Source: Rhodospirillales bacterium (GTDB lineage Bacteria; Pseudomonadota; Alphaproteobacteria; Rhodospirillales; Casp-alpha2). Taken from it: a stretch of DNA of 64,000 nucleotides. Location: positions 558,001 to 622,000 of the forward strand of contig JAEPQO010000002.1 of the NCBI GenBank assembly GCA_017640505.1. Reading direction: 5' to 3'. Of the stretch, positions 35,248 through 44,867 are shown one piece after another. Made by a program: the position numbers and the translations under genes. The first letter of the stretch is position 1; every line of letters begins with the position of its first letter. Below the pieces are notes generated by a model. That model was not told where the DNA came from and made no database searches. It worked only from the letters and a program-made list of their open reading frames with translations.

Positions 35248-36144
35248 CTACTTCCCCGACCTCAGTGCCAGCCACATCGCGCCGCCGACGATCAGGATCG
35301 CACCGAGAATGGCCGATGCGTCCGGCCATTCGCCGAAGATCAGGATCCCGAAGACGGCGGCAAAGACGATACCGGCGTATCGCACCGGTACCAGCGTCGT
35401 TGCGTCGGCGATTCGGAATGCGCGGATGTTGCACAGTTGTCCGATGATCGCGACCGGCCCCATGGCGACGATCAGAAGAAACGCCGCCATGCTCATTTGT
35501 TCCCAGAACCAGACACCTGTCACGAAGACCATGGTGGCGGCCATCAGATTGACCTTGAAAAGAATGCGGCTCGCACTTTCCCGTGACGCCGTGGCGCGCA
35601 GCAACACCACCTCGCCGCCCCACGTAATCGCCTGGGCGAACGCCGCGAGCACGCCCGCCAGTGCCCACCCGGCACCCGCCGTCCCCGGACCGGCGACGAT
35701 CACGGCGCCCGCAAGCGCCACGGCGCCCGCCGTCATTTCACGCCACCCGGCACGTTCGCGCAGGAACAAAACGGCAAACAACACGGTGAAGACACCATTG
35801 GTCATCGCAATGGCCTGCACGTTGGCCAGCGGAATCCGCGTCACCGCATAGGCCCCTAGCGCCAGCGACGTAACACCGCACGTGGCGCGCGCCACATGCA
35901 ACCAGAACAGCTCCCTGCCCTTGTTTTCCGACGGGGCAGGCTCACCGCGGGCCACGTCCAGCAGAAAGAACGGGGCAATGCAGATCGCGCCGGCGGCATA
36001 ACGCAGACACGCGACCTGCACCGGCGGCACGTCGGCACCGACCAGCTTCGGCAGCACCCACATGAACGCAAAGAGCGCCGAGCCCGCTGCCGCCCACAGC
36101 GTTGCACTCAGAAGCCGGCCGGCGGTGCCAGGATGATCCGGCAC
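35248..36144 (-). CDS. DMT family transporter (EamA repeats)
   Basis: A 298-residue inner-membrane transporter with ten predicted helices in two EamA repeats, of the RhaT/YdcZ-like drug/metabolite superfamily. It starts at a GTG; first-repeat segments include ATLWAAAGSALFAFMWVLPKLVG and TSLALGAYAVTRIPLANVQAIAMTNGVFTVLFAVLFL, and the second ends PVRYAGIVFAAVFGILIFGEWPDASAILGAILIVGGAMWLAL. Substrate is unknown. It diverges from the cyclase gene at 36315. Confidence 0.9.
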   Translation of the reverse strand: MPDHPGTAGRLLSATLWAAAGSALFAFMWVLPKLVGADVPPVQVACLRYAAGAICIAPFFLLDVARGEPAPSENKGRELFWLHVARATCGVTSLALGAYAVTRIPLANVQAIAMTNGVFTVLFAVLFLRERAGWREMTAGAVALAGAVIVAGPGTAGAGWALAGVLAAFAQAITWGGEVVLLRATASRESASRILFKVNLMAATMVFVTGVWFWEQMSMAAFLLIVAMGPVAIIGQLCNIRAFRIADATTLVPVRYAGIVFAAVFGILIFGEWPDASAILGAILIVGGAMWLALRSGK

Positions 36145-36314
36145 ATTATTTTGAGCTGTTGGAATGATCTGCCCCCAAAACGTTGGAGATTGCGGAGATA
36201 TTTGGTTAGTTTTGTCACGAAGGCGTAAGGCGCACCTGCTACGTGGGCACGGCGTTCAACAATAAAAAGTACCTTTTCCGCCTCTGGGGAAATAACGTTT
36301 ACGGGTTGAGAGAC

Positions 36315-37223
36315 ATGGAACAGCAGCGTGCCGATTTTGTCGCCGCGGAAAACTGGGATTTGATTATTCAGAGCCTGGACCGCCTTTCCGAAGGCATCAC
36401 GATCATCGATTCTGCCGACAATCTGGTGCTGTACAACACGCAGGCCGCCGAATACCTGGGCATCGACAAGTCGGAAATCGGCGTTGGCGTTTCTCTGCAC
36501 GACCTGACCAGCAAACAGACCGGCAAGTCTGCGCTCGATCCGGGGTCCTTGCTGATGCAACAGCTCGACGCATCGCGTGAAGGTAAACCCCAGTTTTTCG
36601 AACGTGAACTGAAGGGTGGCCGTATCCTCAGCGTGCGCGCCAACCCGATTCCCGGTGGCGGCGTCATCACGCTTTACACGGACATCACCGAGCGCAAGGC
36701 GTTTGAGAAACGCCTGATCGACATGGCGACGCGGGACGAACTGACGGGACTGGTCAACCGCCGCGAATTCTTCACCCTCGCCCATCACGAGGAAGAACGC
36801 GCCAAGCGCGAAGGTCACGTTGTCAGCGTCATGATGGTCGACGCGGACTATTTCAAGAAAATCAACGATACCTACGGCCATGCTACCGGGGACGATGTGC
36901 TCCGCAACCTTGCCGACAATTGCCGCAAGATTTTCCGCAAAACCGATGTCGTCGGCCGCTACGGCGGCGAGGAATTCTCGGTCGTGCTTCCCGGCGCCGA
37001 AGAGGACATGGCCAAGATTATTGCCGAACGCCTGCGCTCCAGCGTCGCCGACAGTGTGGTCGAGTCGGATAAAGGCGACGTGACGTACACCATCAGCATC
37101 GGCATCGCATGTGCCGTCGGCAAGGATGTCCGGATCGAGGAACTGCTCGACCGGGCCGACCGGGCGCTCTACACCGCGAAAGCCCAGGGACGCAATCGTG
37201 CCGTGTTCGACGCGGTTGCCTGA
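36315..37223 (+). CDS. PAS-GGDEF diguanylate cyclase
   Basis: A 302-residue soluble diguanylate cyclase making c-di-GMP. A PAS domain (about residues 14-128) is followed by a GGDEF domain with RDELTGLVNRREFF, the signature GGEEF at 217-221, and RKTD at 208-211, the allosteric I-site located five residues before the signature. The enzyme should therefore be active and product-inhibited. No EAL domain and no membrane segment. The ATG at 36315 is chosen over 36243 because the extra 24 residues lack similarity. The next gene starts three bases after its stop. Confidence 0.9.
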   Translation: MEQQRADFVAAENWDLIIQSLDRLSEGITIIDSADNLVLYNTQAAEYLGIDKSEIGVGVSLHDLTSKQTGKSALDPGSLLMQQLDASREGKPQFFERELKGGRILSVRANPIPGGGVITLYTDITERKAFEKRLIDMATRDELTGLVNRREFFTLAHHEEERAKREGHVVSVMMVDADYFKKINDTYGHATGDDVLRNLADNCRKIFRKTDVVGRYGGEEFSVVLPGAEEDMAKIIAERLRSSVADSVVESDKGDVTYTISIGIACAVGKDVRIEELLDRADRALYTAKAQGRNRAVFDAVA

Positions 37224-37226
37224 GCG

Positions 37227-38162
37227 ATGTCCAGACCGCTGACCATAGCCGTCGCGCAGTCCGGCGCGGTACAGAAAGACGACCCGCGCCAGGCCAACGT
37301 CGCCCGTCTTTGCAAGATGATGTCCGATGCCGCCGATCAGGGCGCGGATATCGTCGTCTTTACCGAAATTGCCCTGACGACATTTTTCCCGCGCTATTAC
37401 GCCGAAGACCGCGCCGAAATGGACCAGTGGTTCGAGCGCGAGATGCCCAATGCCGCGACGCAACCGCTGTTCGACCTGGCCCGCGAGCGCGGTGTCGGCT
37501 TCTACCTCGGGTATGGCGAACTGACCCCGGAAGGCCGTCACTTCAACACATCCATCCTGGTCGACAAGGAAGCCCGCATCGTCGGCAAGTACCGCAAAGT
37601 CCACTTGCCCGGGCACGATGAATTCGATCCCGACCGCGCCTTTCAGCACCTCGAAAAACGTTACTTCGAGCCCGGCGACCTGGGCTTTCCCGTGTGGGAC
37701 ACGATGGGCGGCACCATGGGGATGTGCATCTGCAATGACCGCCGGTGGCCGGAGACCTTTCGCGTCATGGGGCTTAAAGGCGTGGAACTGGTCATGCTCG
37801 GCTACAACACGCCTTCCGCCAATTCCCAGAACGACGGTGAAACGGCAGAAATGCGAAAGTTCCACAACCGCCTGACGCTGCAGGCCGGCGCCTATCAGAA
37901 TTCGACGTTCGTCGCCGCTGCCGCCAAGGCCGGCACCGAAGACGGCCATCACATGTTCGGTGAAAGCTGCATCGTGGCGCCGACAGGGGAAATCATCGCC
38001 ATGGCCAAGACGGAAGACGATGAGCTGGTGATCGCCGAAATAGATCTCGACGATACCGCTTTCGGTAAAGCCACGGTGTTCGACTTCGCACGGCACCGGC
38101 GTATCGAGCACTATGGCATAATTTCGACACAAACCGGTGTCACCAAACCTTCAGTAAAATAG
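37227..38162 (+). CDS. N-carbamoyl-D-amino acid hydrolase-like amidase
   Basis: A 311-residue carbon-nitrogen hydrolase. The Glu-Lys-Cys triad is Glu47 (VVFTEIALTTFFPR), Lys124 (KYRKVHLPGH) and Cys169 (MCICNDRRWPE). FQHLEKRYFEPGDLGFPV and the GYNTP segment resemble agrobacterial D-N-carbamoylase closely. Such enzymes release D-amino acids in hydantoin breakdown. No hydantoinase or racemase is nearby; the gene instead follows the cyclase by three bases. Beta-ureidopropionase or nitrilase-like activity is a possible alternative. Confidence 0.86.
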   Translation: MSRPLTIAVAQSGAVQKDDPRQANVARLCKMMSDAADQGADIVVFTEIALTTFFPRYYAEDRAEMDQWFEREMPNAATQPLFDLARERGVGFYLGYGELTPEGRHFNTSILVDKEARIVGKYRKVHLPGHDEFDPDRAFQHLEKRYFEPGDLGFPVWDTMGGTMGMCICNDRRWPETFRVMGLKGVELVMLGYNTPSANSQNDGETAEMRKFHNRLTLQAGAYQNSTFVAAAAKAGTEDGHHMFGESCIVAPTGEIIAMAKTEDDELVIAEIDLDDTAFGKATVFDFARHRRIEHYGIISTQTGVTKPSVK

Positions 38163-38314
38163 TCCGTCCGGCGGCGCACTTGCGATTTGTTGTTTCGTGC
38201 ACGTTTGACGTACACTTGGGGCAGCGGGATAGCTTTTCTTTCAATTAAGGGCTGTTTAAAGCCTGACGCCGCGCCAACGTGAGCAGGCGGCACCCGTGCG
38301 GGAGGAGTGTGACC

Positions 38315-38905
38315 ATGTTGGCAAACGACGTAACTTTCAGACCGGCCACCCGGGCAGATGCCCGGGTTATCGCCGAATTGTTTCGCATTTCATCCGAGGG
38401 TGTCGCGGACTACGTCTGGAGCAAGATCGACGACCCGGAGTATTCGAACCTCGATCTGGTCGAACGCGGGGAAAAACGCTACAGCCGCGAAGACGTCGAT
38501 TTTTCCTACCAGAATTGCGACGTCGCGGAAATCGACGGCGAGCCGGTCGGAATGCTGCATGCCTACGTGATGGGCGACGATGTCGGTCATGCGCCTGATG
38601 ACATGGACCCTGTTCTGCGTCCTTACGCCGAACTCGAAGAACCGAGAAGCCTGTATATCTCCGGCCTCGCCCTGTTCGACAAGTATCGCGGTTCGGGCAT
38701 CGGCACGCGCTTGCTGGACTTCGCGTACAAGCGGGCACGCGCGGAAGGCGTGAAAAAAATCAGCCTGATCTGTTTCGCCGAAAATACCGGCGCCTGCCGC
38801 CTTTATGAGCGCGAGGGTTTCAAGGAACGCGCCCGCCGCGCCGTTGTGCCGCACCCGTTGATACAACACGAAGGCGACGCTATTTTGATGGTACGGTCGG
38901 ATTGA
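38315..38905 (+). CDS. GNAT family N-acetyltransferase
   Basis: A 196-residue GNAT protein. The acetyl-CoA motif A reads LYISGLALFDKYRGSGIGTRLLDFAYKRA (R-G-S-G-I-G, the Q/R-x-x-G-x-G loop), and motif B is ISLICFAENTGACRLYEREGFKERAR. N-terminal block TFRPATRADARVIAELFRISSEGVADYVW matches the wider family. The ATG at 38315 follows a strong GGAGGAG at 38301-38307. Substrate cannot be told. A 152-bp gap before it holds no clear promoter consensus. Confidence 0.9.
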   Translation: MLANDVTFRPATRADARVIAELFRISSEGVADYVWSKIDDPEYSNLDLVERGEKRYSREDVDFSYQNCDVAEIDGEPVGMLHAYVMGDDVGHAPDDMDPVLRPYAELEEPRSLYISGLALFDKYRGSGIGTRLLDFAYKRARAEGVKKISLICFAENTGACRLYEREGFKERARRAVVPHPLIQHEGDAILMVRSD

Positions 38906-38938
38906 AGAATAGCATTTTATTCAACGTCCACACTTTGT

Positions 38939-38987
38939 TGCGAGAATTTTTAGAATCGTTTTCAATCAACAGGGTCTAATTCTCGCA
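38939..38987. promoter_or_regulatory. Inverted repeat in the upstream region of the receiver gene
   Basis: TGCGAGAAT (38939-38947) and ATTCTCGCA (38979-38987) are exact reverse complements 31 bases apart, in an AT-rich gap between the GNAT and receiver genes. They could form a looped operator or a stem in the leader. Function is unproven. Confidence 0.4.
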
Positions 38988-39083
38988 TACGTTGTAGCTG
39001 TGGATTTTGCGTATTTACACGGCCCCAACATAGGCATATCTGTATGACGTGCCAATATGCACCAGATACCATTGGAGGTTGCA

Positions 39084-39509
39084 TTGACTGGCGAACCCTT
39101 TGTTCACGAGATCCTGATTATTGATGACGACGCGGTTGACCGGCGAAAAATCGTCAGGCTTCTGGCCCCCGTGCCGAACATCAAAATCACGGAAGCTCAC
39201 TCCGGCGAACACGCTATGCAGGTATTGGAGACGCTCGAACCGTCGTTGGCCATCACCGACATTTTCATGCCGAACGTCGACGGGCTCGAGTTTCTCACAC
39301 AGCTGGCCACCCTCAGATGGAACTTCCCGGTGATCGCCATTACCGGCCAGAACGACAGCCAGCACATTGATTTCCTGAAGGTTGCGCAAAGTTTCGGCGC
39401 TGTGCATAGCCTGGAAAAACGGGAGCTCGACCGCGAACTGGCCGGTGTGGTCAGGCGTATTCTGCTGGACTCAGAGGGCCGCGGCCGGGAAACCCAGCCA
39501 TACTGCTGA
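39084..39509 (+). CDS. Single-domain response regulator (receiver only)
   Basis: A receiver-domain protein with no output domain, 141 residues if the TTG at 39084 is used. That start has GGAGG five bases upstream; an ATG at 39057 in the same frame lacks one. Acidic pocket Asp14-Asp16 is in ILIIDDDAV, the phospho-acceptor is Asp59 (AITDIFMPNVDG), and IAITGQ and SLEKRE supply the conserved Thr and Lys positions. As a CheY/Spo0F-like shuttle it could work with the orphan Hpt. Convergent with pccB. Confidence 0.87.
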   Translation: MTGEPFVHEILIIDDDAVDRRKIVRLLAPVPNIKITEAHSGEHAMQVLETLEPSLAITDIFMPNVDGLEFLTQLATLRWNFPVIAITGQNDSQHIDFLKVAQSFGAVHSLEKRELDRELAGVVRRILLDSEGRGRETQPYC

Positions 39510-39548
39510 CACCGTCGCCGCCGAAACGGCTGCAACCCGGTTTTCCAC

Positions 39549-41081
39549 TTACAACGGAATGTTGTCGTGCTTCTTCCAGGGATTCTGCAGATCCTTGTTT
39601 TTCAGCATACGCAGCGACTTGCAGAGCCGTTTCCGGGTCGAATGCGGCATGATCACATCGTCGATGAAGCCGCGCGCCCCGGCAATGAACGGATTGGCAA
39701 AACGGGTGCGGTATTCCTCGGTCCGTTTGGCGATCTTCTCGTCGTCCCCGAGATCTCCCCGGAAGATGATCTCCACGGCCCCTTTCGGCCCCATGACCGC
39801 GATTTCCGCACTGGGCCACGCGTAATTCACGTCACCGCGCAGGTGCTTTGAACTCATGACGTCATAAGCCCCGCCATACGCCTTTCGGGTAATCACGGTC
39901 ACCTTCGGCACGGTTGCCTCGGCATAGGCAAACAGCAGTTTGGCGCCGTGCTTGATGATGCCGCCGAATTCCTGGCTGGTGCCCGGCAGGAAGCCCGGCA
40001 CATCGACAAAGGTCATGATCGGAATGTTGAAGCAGTCGCAGAAGCGCACGAAACGCGCCGCTTTCTTCGATGAATCGATATCGAGGCAGCCCGCCAGCAC
40101 CATTGGCTGATTGGCGACGATCCCCACCGTGGCCCCTTCCATGCGTGCGAAACCGATGATGATGTTGCCCGCGTAGCTGGGCTGAAGCTCGAAGAAATCG
40201 CCCTCGTCGACCACCTTGGTGATCAACTCCTTCATGTCGTATGGCTTGTTCGGGTTGTCGGGAATAAGCGTATCCAGCGACATCTCGATCCGGTCGTGCG
40301 GGTCCGGCGTCGGCCGCACCGGCGGGTCTTCCTGGTTGTTGAGCGGCAGGAAGTCGATAAACCGCCGCAGGTACAGCAGCGCCTCCATATCGTTGACGAA
40401 GGCACGGTCCGCCACGCCGGATTTGGTGGTGTGGGTGATCGCACCGCCCAGTTCCTCGGCCGTCACGGTCTCGTGGGTCACCGTTTTCACCACGTCCGGG
40501 CCGGTCACGAACATGTAGCTCGTATCCTCGACCATGAAGATGAAATCCGTCATCGACGGCGAATAGACGGCGCCGCCCGCGCACGGCCCCATGATCAACG
40601 ACACCTGGGGCACCACGCCGGACGCAAGTACGTTGCGCTGGAACACCTCGGCGTAACCTGCAAGGCTGTCGACGCCTTCCTGAATGCGCGCACCGCCGGA
40701 ATCGTTAAGGCCGATCACCGGGGCGCCCACCTTCATGGCCTGATCCATGATCTTGCAGATCTTCTCGGCATGGCTCTCCGAGAGCGAGCCGCCGAAAACA
40801 GTGAAATCCTGGGAGAAGACGAAGACAAGGCGACCGTTGACGGTCCCGTGGCCGGTGACGACCCCGTCACCCGGCGTCGATGTCTCCTGCATGCCGAACT
40901 CCGTGCAACGGTGCTCGACGAACATATCCCATTCCTCGAAAGACCCCTCGTCCAGGAAAACGTCGATGCGCTCGCGCGCCGTCAGCTTGCCCTTGGCGTG
41001 CTGTGACTCGATACGTTTCTCGCCACCGCCCAGCCGGGCCCGTTTCCGCCGTTCTTCGAGTTCCGCGATGATTTCCTGCAT
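39549..41081 (-). CDS. pccB: Propionyl-CoA carboxylase beta subunit (carboxyltransferase)
   Basis: Carboxyltransferase subunit, 510 residues. It begins [39 protein letters not shown] and contains [40 protein letters not shown] and [39 protein letters not shown], the crotonase-fold loops of PCC beta rather than MCC beta. It pairs with PccA at 32868. The ATG at 41081 is used; 27 upstream bases in frame have no similarity. It follows the ATP12 gene by 54 bases. Confidence 0.93.
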   Translation of the reverse strand: MQEIIAELEERRKRARLGGGEKRIESQHAKGKLTARERIDVFLDEGSFEEWDMFVEHRCTEFGMQETSTPGDGVVTGHGTVNGRLVFVFSQDFTVFGGSLSESHAEKICKIMDQAMKVGAPVIGLNDSGGARIQEGVDSLAGYAEVFQRNVLASGVVPQVSLIMGPCAGGAVYSPSMTDFIFMVEDTSYMFVTGPDVVKTVTHETVTAEELGGAITHTTKSGVADRAFVNDMEALLYLRRFIDFLPLNNQEDPPVRPTPDPHDRIEMSLDTLIPDNPNKPYDMKELITKVVDEGDFFELQPSYAGNIIIGFARMEGATVGIVANQPMVLAGCLDIDSSKKAARFVRFCDCFNIPIMTFVDVPGFLPGTSQEFGGIIKHGAKLLFAYAEATVPKVTVITRKAYGGAYDVMSSKHLRGDVNYAWPSAEIAVMGPKGAVEIIFRGDLGDDEKIAKRTEEYRTRFANPFIAGARGFIDDVIMPHSTRKRLCKSLRMLKNKDLQNPWKKHDNIPL

Positions 41082-41135
41082 GGATGTGTCCTCAAATCTT
41101 CTCAGCAATCGTTATCGGATGAATGAAGCCGAATT

Positions 41136-41858
41136 TTAGGTGCGGTGCAAGATAAGGTATCTCGCCGCCGCTTCGATATCGTTCCGGAGCCCCCGAAGCC
41201 GCTGTTCCGCCTCGCGGTCGGCCCCCCACAGTTCGCTCTGGAACGTCTCGTCTAGTTGCGAGGCATCGGCCGCCTGCGCCCAGTCCAGATGCCCGTGCAC
41301 GACGGCCATGGCCAGCGCAAACGAGCCCAGCGTCTGTGTCAGGACCGCCATCGCAGCGAGTTCGTGGTCATCGAGCGCCTCGACGGCCGCGCGGGCCTGC
41401 GTCATGGCTGCCGCATCCTGATCCTCGGCAATGATTCCCGTCGTCGTCCGCAGGGTGATGCCGTGCGTTTTGGCGAGCCAGTCCAACACCGGCTGCCATG
41501 CGTCCTGCTGGCGTTGAACCAGATCAGCCGGGTTCTCGGCGCGATAACAGAGCAGGTCAGCCCCCGCGAAACGGACGACCTGGGCCCGTATGTCGTCCCG
41601 GTTCGGCATTACCTTGTCGATCGCCGTGCACGCGATCTGCGTCAGCGGCATCGAATGCGGATCGATGTTCTCTTCCTGCGCATCCCATTCCGCCGACACC
41701 GCATCCGCAAGCGGTTGCGATGCAAGCATGACGGAGGTCTTGCCCGGTGTTTTCACGGGCCGCCCGTCGAGATGAATGAGGAAACCACCCCCATCCTGCG
41801 CGACATCCACGGTCTTGTAGAACCGCCGGCGCAACGCGGCGGACTTGCCTTCAGCCAT
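41136..41858 (-). CDS. ATP12 family F1-ATPase assembly chaperone
   Basis: A 240-residue ATP12-type chaperone, which binds the F1 alpha subunit during assembly. Family blocks are RRFYKTVDVAQDGGGFLIHLDGRPVKTPGKTSVMLAS, AEWDAQEENIDPHSMPLTQIACTAID, LLCYRAENPADLVQRQQDAWQPVLDWL and LGSFALAMAVVHGHLDWAQAADASQLDE. Present in mitochondria and Alphaproteobacteria, so it is a good lineage marker. Three bases separate it from the AsmA gene. Confidence 0.93.
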   Translation of the reverse strand: MAEGKSAALRRRFYKTVDVAQDGGGFLIHLDGRPVKTPGKTSVMLASQPLADAVSAEWDAQEENIDPHSMPLTQIACTAIDKVMPNRDDIRAQVVRFAGADLLCYRAENPADLVQRQQDAWQPVLDWLAKTHGITLRTTTGIIAEDQDAAAMTQARAAVEALDDHELAAMAVLTQTLGSFALAMAVVHGHLDWAQAADASQLDETFQSELWGADREAEQRLRGLRNDIEAAARYLILHRT

Positions 41859-41861
41859 GGT

Positions 41862-43964
41862 TCAATTGCCGAACAGGGACTTGAGACCTTTGGACACACC
41901 GTCGACGACACCACCGGCGCCACCGCTGTCCTGCTTGGCGGGCTCGGACCCCCCGGACGATGACGTGTCGCCGCCGGAACCCGCTTCTTCCATCTTACCC
42001 GGCACGACCGTTTTGCCGGCCAGCGCCGGCGTGCAGTAATCCGTCGTGTCGACGGCGCCGACTGCGCGTTTCGCCGCGCTTTCCGCCAGCAACGAAAGGC
42101 CCATCGTCGCAAAGGCAGCCGCCCCCTTGGCCACCGTCGAGGCGGTGTTGCCGAGAAGCGCGCCCTTATCCAGCGCCCATTCCGGCTCCAGGAAGGTCCC
42201 GGTGATGGCGACCGGCACCACCGCGGCGCTGGCGAGACTGGTCTGCTTGGCGCGCGGGTCGATGATCAGGTTCAGCTTCTCTTCCCGGAGGTCCGCCGTT
42301 CCGACACCGATCGCCGACAGGCCGCCGGTTTCAAAGACGATGGCCTTGGCATTGGCGATGCCGTCCTTGATGTCGAAGTTCACGACACCGCACTTGATCG
42401 TCTTGTCATCCTTGGAGTTGAAACCCGGCAGGGCGGACATGACGTCCGACGACACGATATTGAGCGCATTGCTGTCGAGCTTGCCGTTCTCGGTCTTGAC
42501 GAACAGCTTGCCGTTGAGGCTCGCCATGATGGCCCGAACCGAGCCGCCCGCGCCCTTCACGTCGACGTCGGCGTCCAGTTTGCCGGACGCGATATCGGTG
42601 ATGCCGCGCTGGCGCAGCAGTTCCCCGTAGTCGAGACCGGCGGCATTAAGCTTGGCGACCAGCGTCGGCACGCTGACGGCTCCGTTGAGGCCGACATTGC
42701 CGCCAATTTTGGTCCCCGCGACGACCGCCGAAAACGGATCGACCTGCAAATTGCCGTTCTTCAGCGTCAGACGCACCGACACGTCCTCGATGTGGTTGCC
42801 CTGCACGACAAGCTTCTTGCCGTCGAACGAGACCTTCGCGTCGGCAGCCTTGAGGCCGTCGAGCGGTAGCGGGTCCTTAGGGAACACGCGGCCGTCGGCC
42901 GGTTTCGCCGCCGGTTCTGCGGCCTTTTCCTCTCCTGCGGGCAGCAATTCGTCGAGATCGATCAGGTTGGACGTCAGCGCCACCTCGACATTGGGACGGC
43001 CGCCAACGGCGGCACGTGCGCTGCCGGCAATGTCGGTCTTGCCGGCCTGCAGCGCCATACCGCTGAGGCTGGCGTTCTTGCCGTCAAACGTGAGCTTGGA
43101 CGTGAGGTCGATCTTGTCGGCGCGAATCGGCGGCACATCCTTGAGCGCCGGTGCGAAGGCCGATGCTTCGGCGAGGGTCGATTTCAGCGACGCGACGGCG
43201 ACGGACAATTGGCCGTCGACGGCGATGTTGCCGCCCGGCGTGCCCAGCGTCCCCTGGTACCCGGTTTTCACGCCGAGCGCCTCGGCCGTGATGTCGACTG
43301 GATAGACACCGTCCGCCGACGTCATCTGTGCCACGGAACCGAGGGTGCCGGCGATCTTGAATACCTTTTCGTTCAGGCTGCCCTTGGCATCGATCTGGAC
43401 AGGTGCATCGACGGTCCCGGCGGCTGCCGTCAGTTCGTCCAGTGCGACGCGGTATTCTTCGCCGCTCACACCGTCCTTGTACGTCACCTTGATGCCACGC
43501 ATCACCACCTGGTCAACCGACGGCAGCGTTGCGTCGCCGCCGCTTTCGCCGGCTTCGGCTTTTTCACCGGGTGTGAATTCCCAGTTCCCCGTGCCGTCCT
43601 TGTTGGTCTCGGCCAGCAGATCCACGCCTTCAACCAAAAGCCGGTTGACCACGACCTGGCCGCTCAGCAGCGGCAGCAGGGACACTTCGGCGGCGAAACG
43701 CTCGACCGTGACCATTTCCGGGCGGGATCCCCATGCGGCGTTGGCGAATGTCACCCCGTCGACCGCGATGGCAGGGTTCAGCGAGATCTCCAGATTCAGG
43801 TTCCCGGCGATCTGCAGGTCGCGCCCGGTCGCCTTTTTCGCCTGCTCGGCGATCAGCCCCTTGTACTGGTTGAAGTCCATCGATCCCAGAATGGCGACAC
43901 CGGCGACGATGACGCCAACCAGGACCACGACGATCCCACCTGCAATTTTGATCCACTTGCTCAT
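41862..43964 (-). CDS. AsmA family protein
   Basis: A 700-residue inner-membrane-anchored protein. One N-terminal membrane helix (WIKIAGGIVVVLVGVIVAGVAIL) is followed by a large periplasmic domain; FNQYKGLIAEQAKKATGRDLQIAGNLNLEISLNPAIAVDGVTFANAAWGSRPEM is the AsmA N-terminal signature, and the C-terminal part VKTENGKLDSNALNIVSSDVM and LREEKLNLIIDPRAKQTS matches AsmA_2. AsmA-like proteins are bridge-like lipid-transport or envelope-assembly factors. Its start overlaps the phosphatase stop by four bases. Confidence 0.92.
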   Translation of the reverse strand: MSKWIKIAGGIVVVLVGVIVAGVAILGSMDFNQYKGLIAEQAKKATGRDLQIAGNLNLEISLNPAIAVDGVTFANAAWGSRPEMVTVERFAAEVSLLPLLSGQVVVNRLLVEGVDLLAETNKDGTGNWEFTPGEKAEAGESGGDATLPSVDQVVMRGIKVTYKDGVSGEEYRVALDELTAAAGTVDAPVQIDAKGSLNEKVFKIAGTLGSVAQMTSADGVYPVDITAEALGVKTGYQGTLGTPGGNIAVDGQLSVAVASLKSTLAEASAFAPALKDVPPIRADKIDLTSKLTFDGKNASLSGMALQAGKTDIAGSARAAVGGRPNVEVALTSNLIDLDELLPAGEEKAAEPAAKPADGRVFPKDPLPLDGLKAADAKVSFDGKKLVVQGNHIEDVSVRLTLKNGNLQVDPFSAVVAGTKIGGNVGLNGAVSVPTLVAKLNAAGLDYGELLRQRGITDIASGKLDADVDVKGAGGSVRAIMASLNGKLFVKTENGKLDSNALNIVSSDVMSALPGFNSKDDKTIKCGVVNFDIKDGIANAKAIVFETGGLSAIGVGTADLREEKLNLIIDPRAKQTSLASAAVVPVAITGTFLEPEWALDKGALLGNTASTVAKGAAAFATMGLSLLAESAAKRAVGAVDTTDYCTPALAGKTVVPGKMEEAGSGGDTSSSGGSEPAKQDSGGAGGVVDGVSKGLKSLFGN

Positions 43965-44638
43965 GAGCCCTGCTCCTTCAAGTTCCGTAGATACCGCCCA
44001 AGATCCGCCACGGTTTCGACAACCTCGACGGCGCCGGCCGCCCGCAGATCCTCCGGCGCATGGTAGCCCCAGGCAACACCCAGTGCACGCACACCTGCAT
44101 TGACCGCCATTTCCATGTCGTACGTGGTATCGCCGATCATGACCGTTTCGTCGGGCGTGGCCGCGGTTTCCGCCATCGCGAATTCAAGCATCTCGGGATG
44201 CGGTTTGCCGCGCGCCCTGTCAGCCGTCTGCAGCGTCGAAAAAAAACCATCGAGCGCATGATGCGCCAGCGTCGCCTCCAGGCCACGCATAGACTTTCCC
44301 GTCGCCACGCCGAGGGTCCAGTCCCCGGTATGCAGCCCCGTCAGAAGCTCCCGCGTACCGTCAAACAGCGGTTCGTCGAGCTTTCCACCGTGCCGCATCC
44401 GTTGCCAGGAAATCGAATAGGCCTCGACCATATCCGGAATCGGCGCATTCTCCGCGTCCGCGAGAATTTCTATCGCCTGAGCCAGCGGCAGTCCGACGAC
44501 GCGCCGCACATGCGAGATGGCCGGCGGCACAAGACCCACATGGACGAACGCATCGGTCATGCACGAATTTATCGCATGCTGACTGTCAACAAGGGTCCCG
44601 TCGCAATCGAAGACCGCTAATTTTACTGTGGATGCCAC
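43961..44638 (-). CDS. HAD-IA family phosphatase, phosphoglycolate phosphatase-like
   Basis: A 225-residue haloacid dehalogenase-superfamily hydrolase from a GTG start. Motif I is FDCDGTLVDSQHAINSCM (nucleophile Asp in DCDGT), motif II is in LGVATGKSMRGLE, motif III Lys is in GKPHPEMLEFAM, and motif IV is MIGDTTYDMEMAVNAGVRALGVAWGYH. The small alpha-helical cap follows motif I. Phosphoglycolate phosphatase is the nearest guess but not proven. It leads the HAD-AsmA-ATP12-pccB run. Confidence 0.9.
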   Translation of the reverse strand: MASTVKLAVFDCDGTLVDSQHAINSCMTDAFVHVGLVPPAISHVRRVVGLPLAQAIEILADAENAPIPDMVEAYSISWQRMRHGGKLDEPLFDGTRELLTGLHTGDWTLGVATGKSMRGLEATLAHHALDGFFSTLQTADRARGKPHPEMLEFAMAETAATPDETVMIGDTTYDMEMAVNAGVRALGVAWGYHAPEDLRAAGAVEVVETVADLGRYLRNLKEQGS

Positions 44639-44867
44639 ACCGGACTCCCGGCCGATTTAACTGATGGCAGGCGCCACCGACACCTTAACGTCGCCCTTAT
44701 GGTTGCACAATGCGCGATGAAGCTTGATTCCGGGTGGGGATGGCAGGCACAATATAGTTGTATAAAAAATACGCGGCTCGGCAGTGGTTTCGGCCTCCGG
44801 CTGCATAACAGGGAGGAGTTTCTTCAGAGAGGCTCTGGCTAAAATATCTGGGGGTTACGCCCAAGCA

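Noticed and set aside
36293-36300. AACGTTTACG upstream of the cyclase gene as a third LiuR site
   Set aside because: Only one half-site matches; there is no second arm at the 2-base spacing.
36108-38132. A 674-codon open frame on the minus strand
   Set aside because: Antisense to the cyclase and amidase genes, both with intact catalytic motifs. No family likeness of its own.
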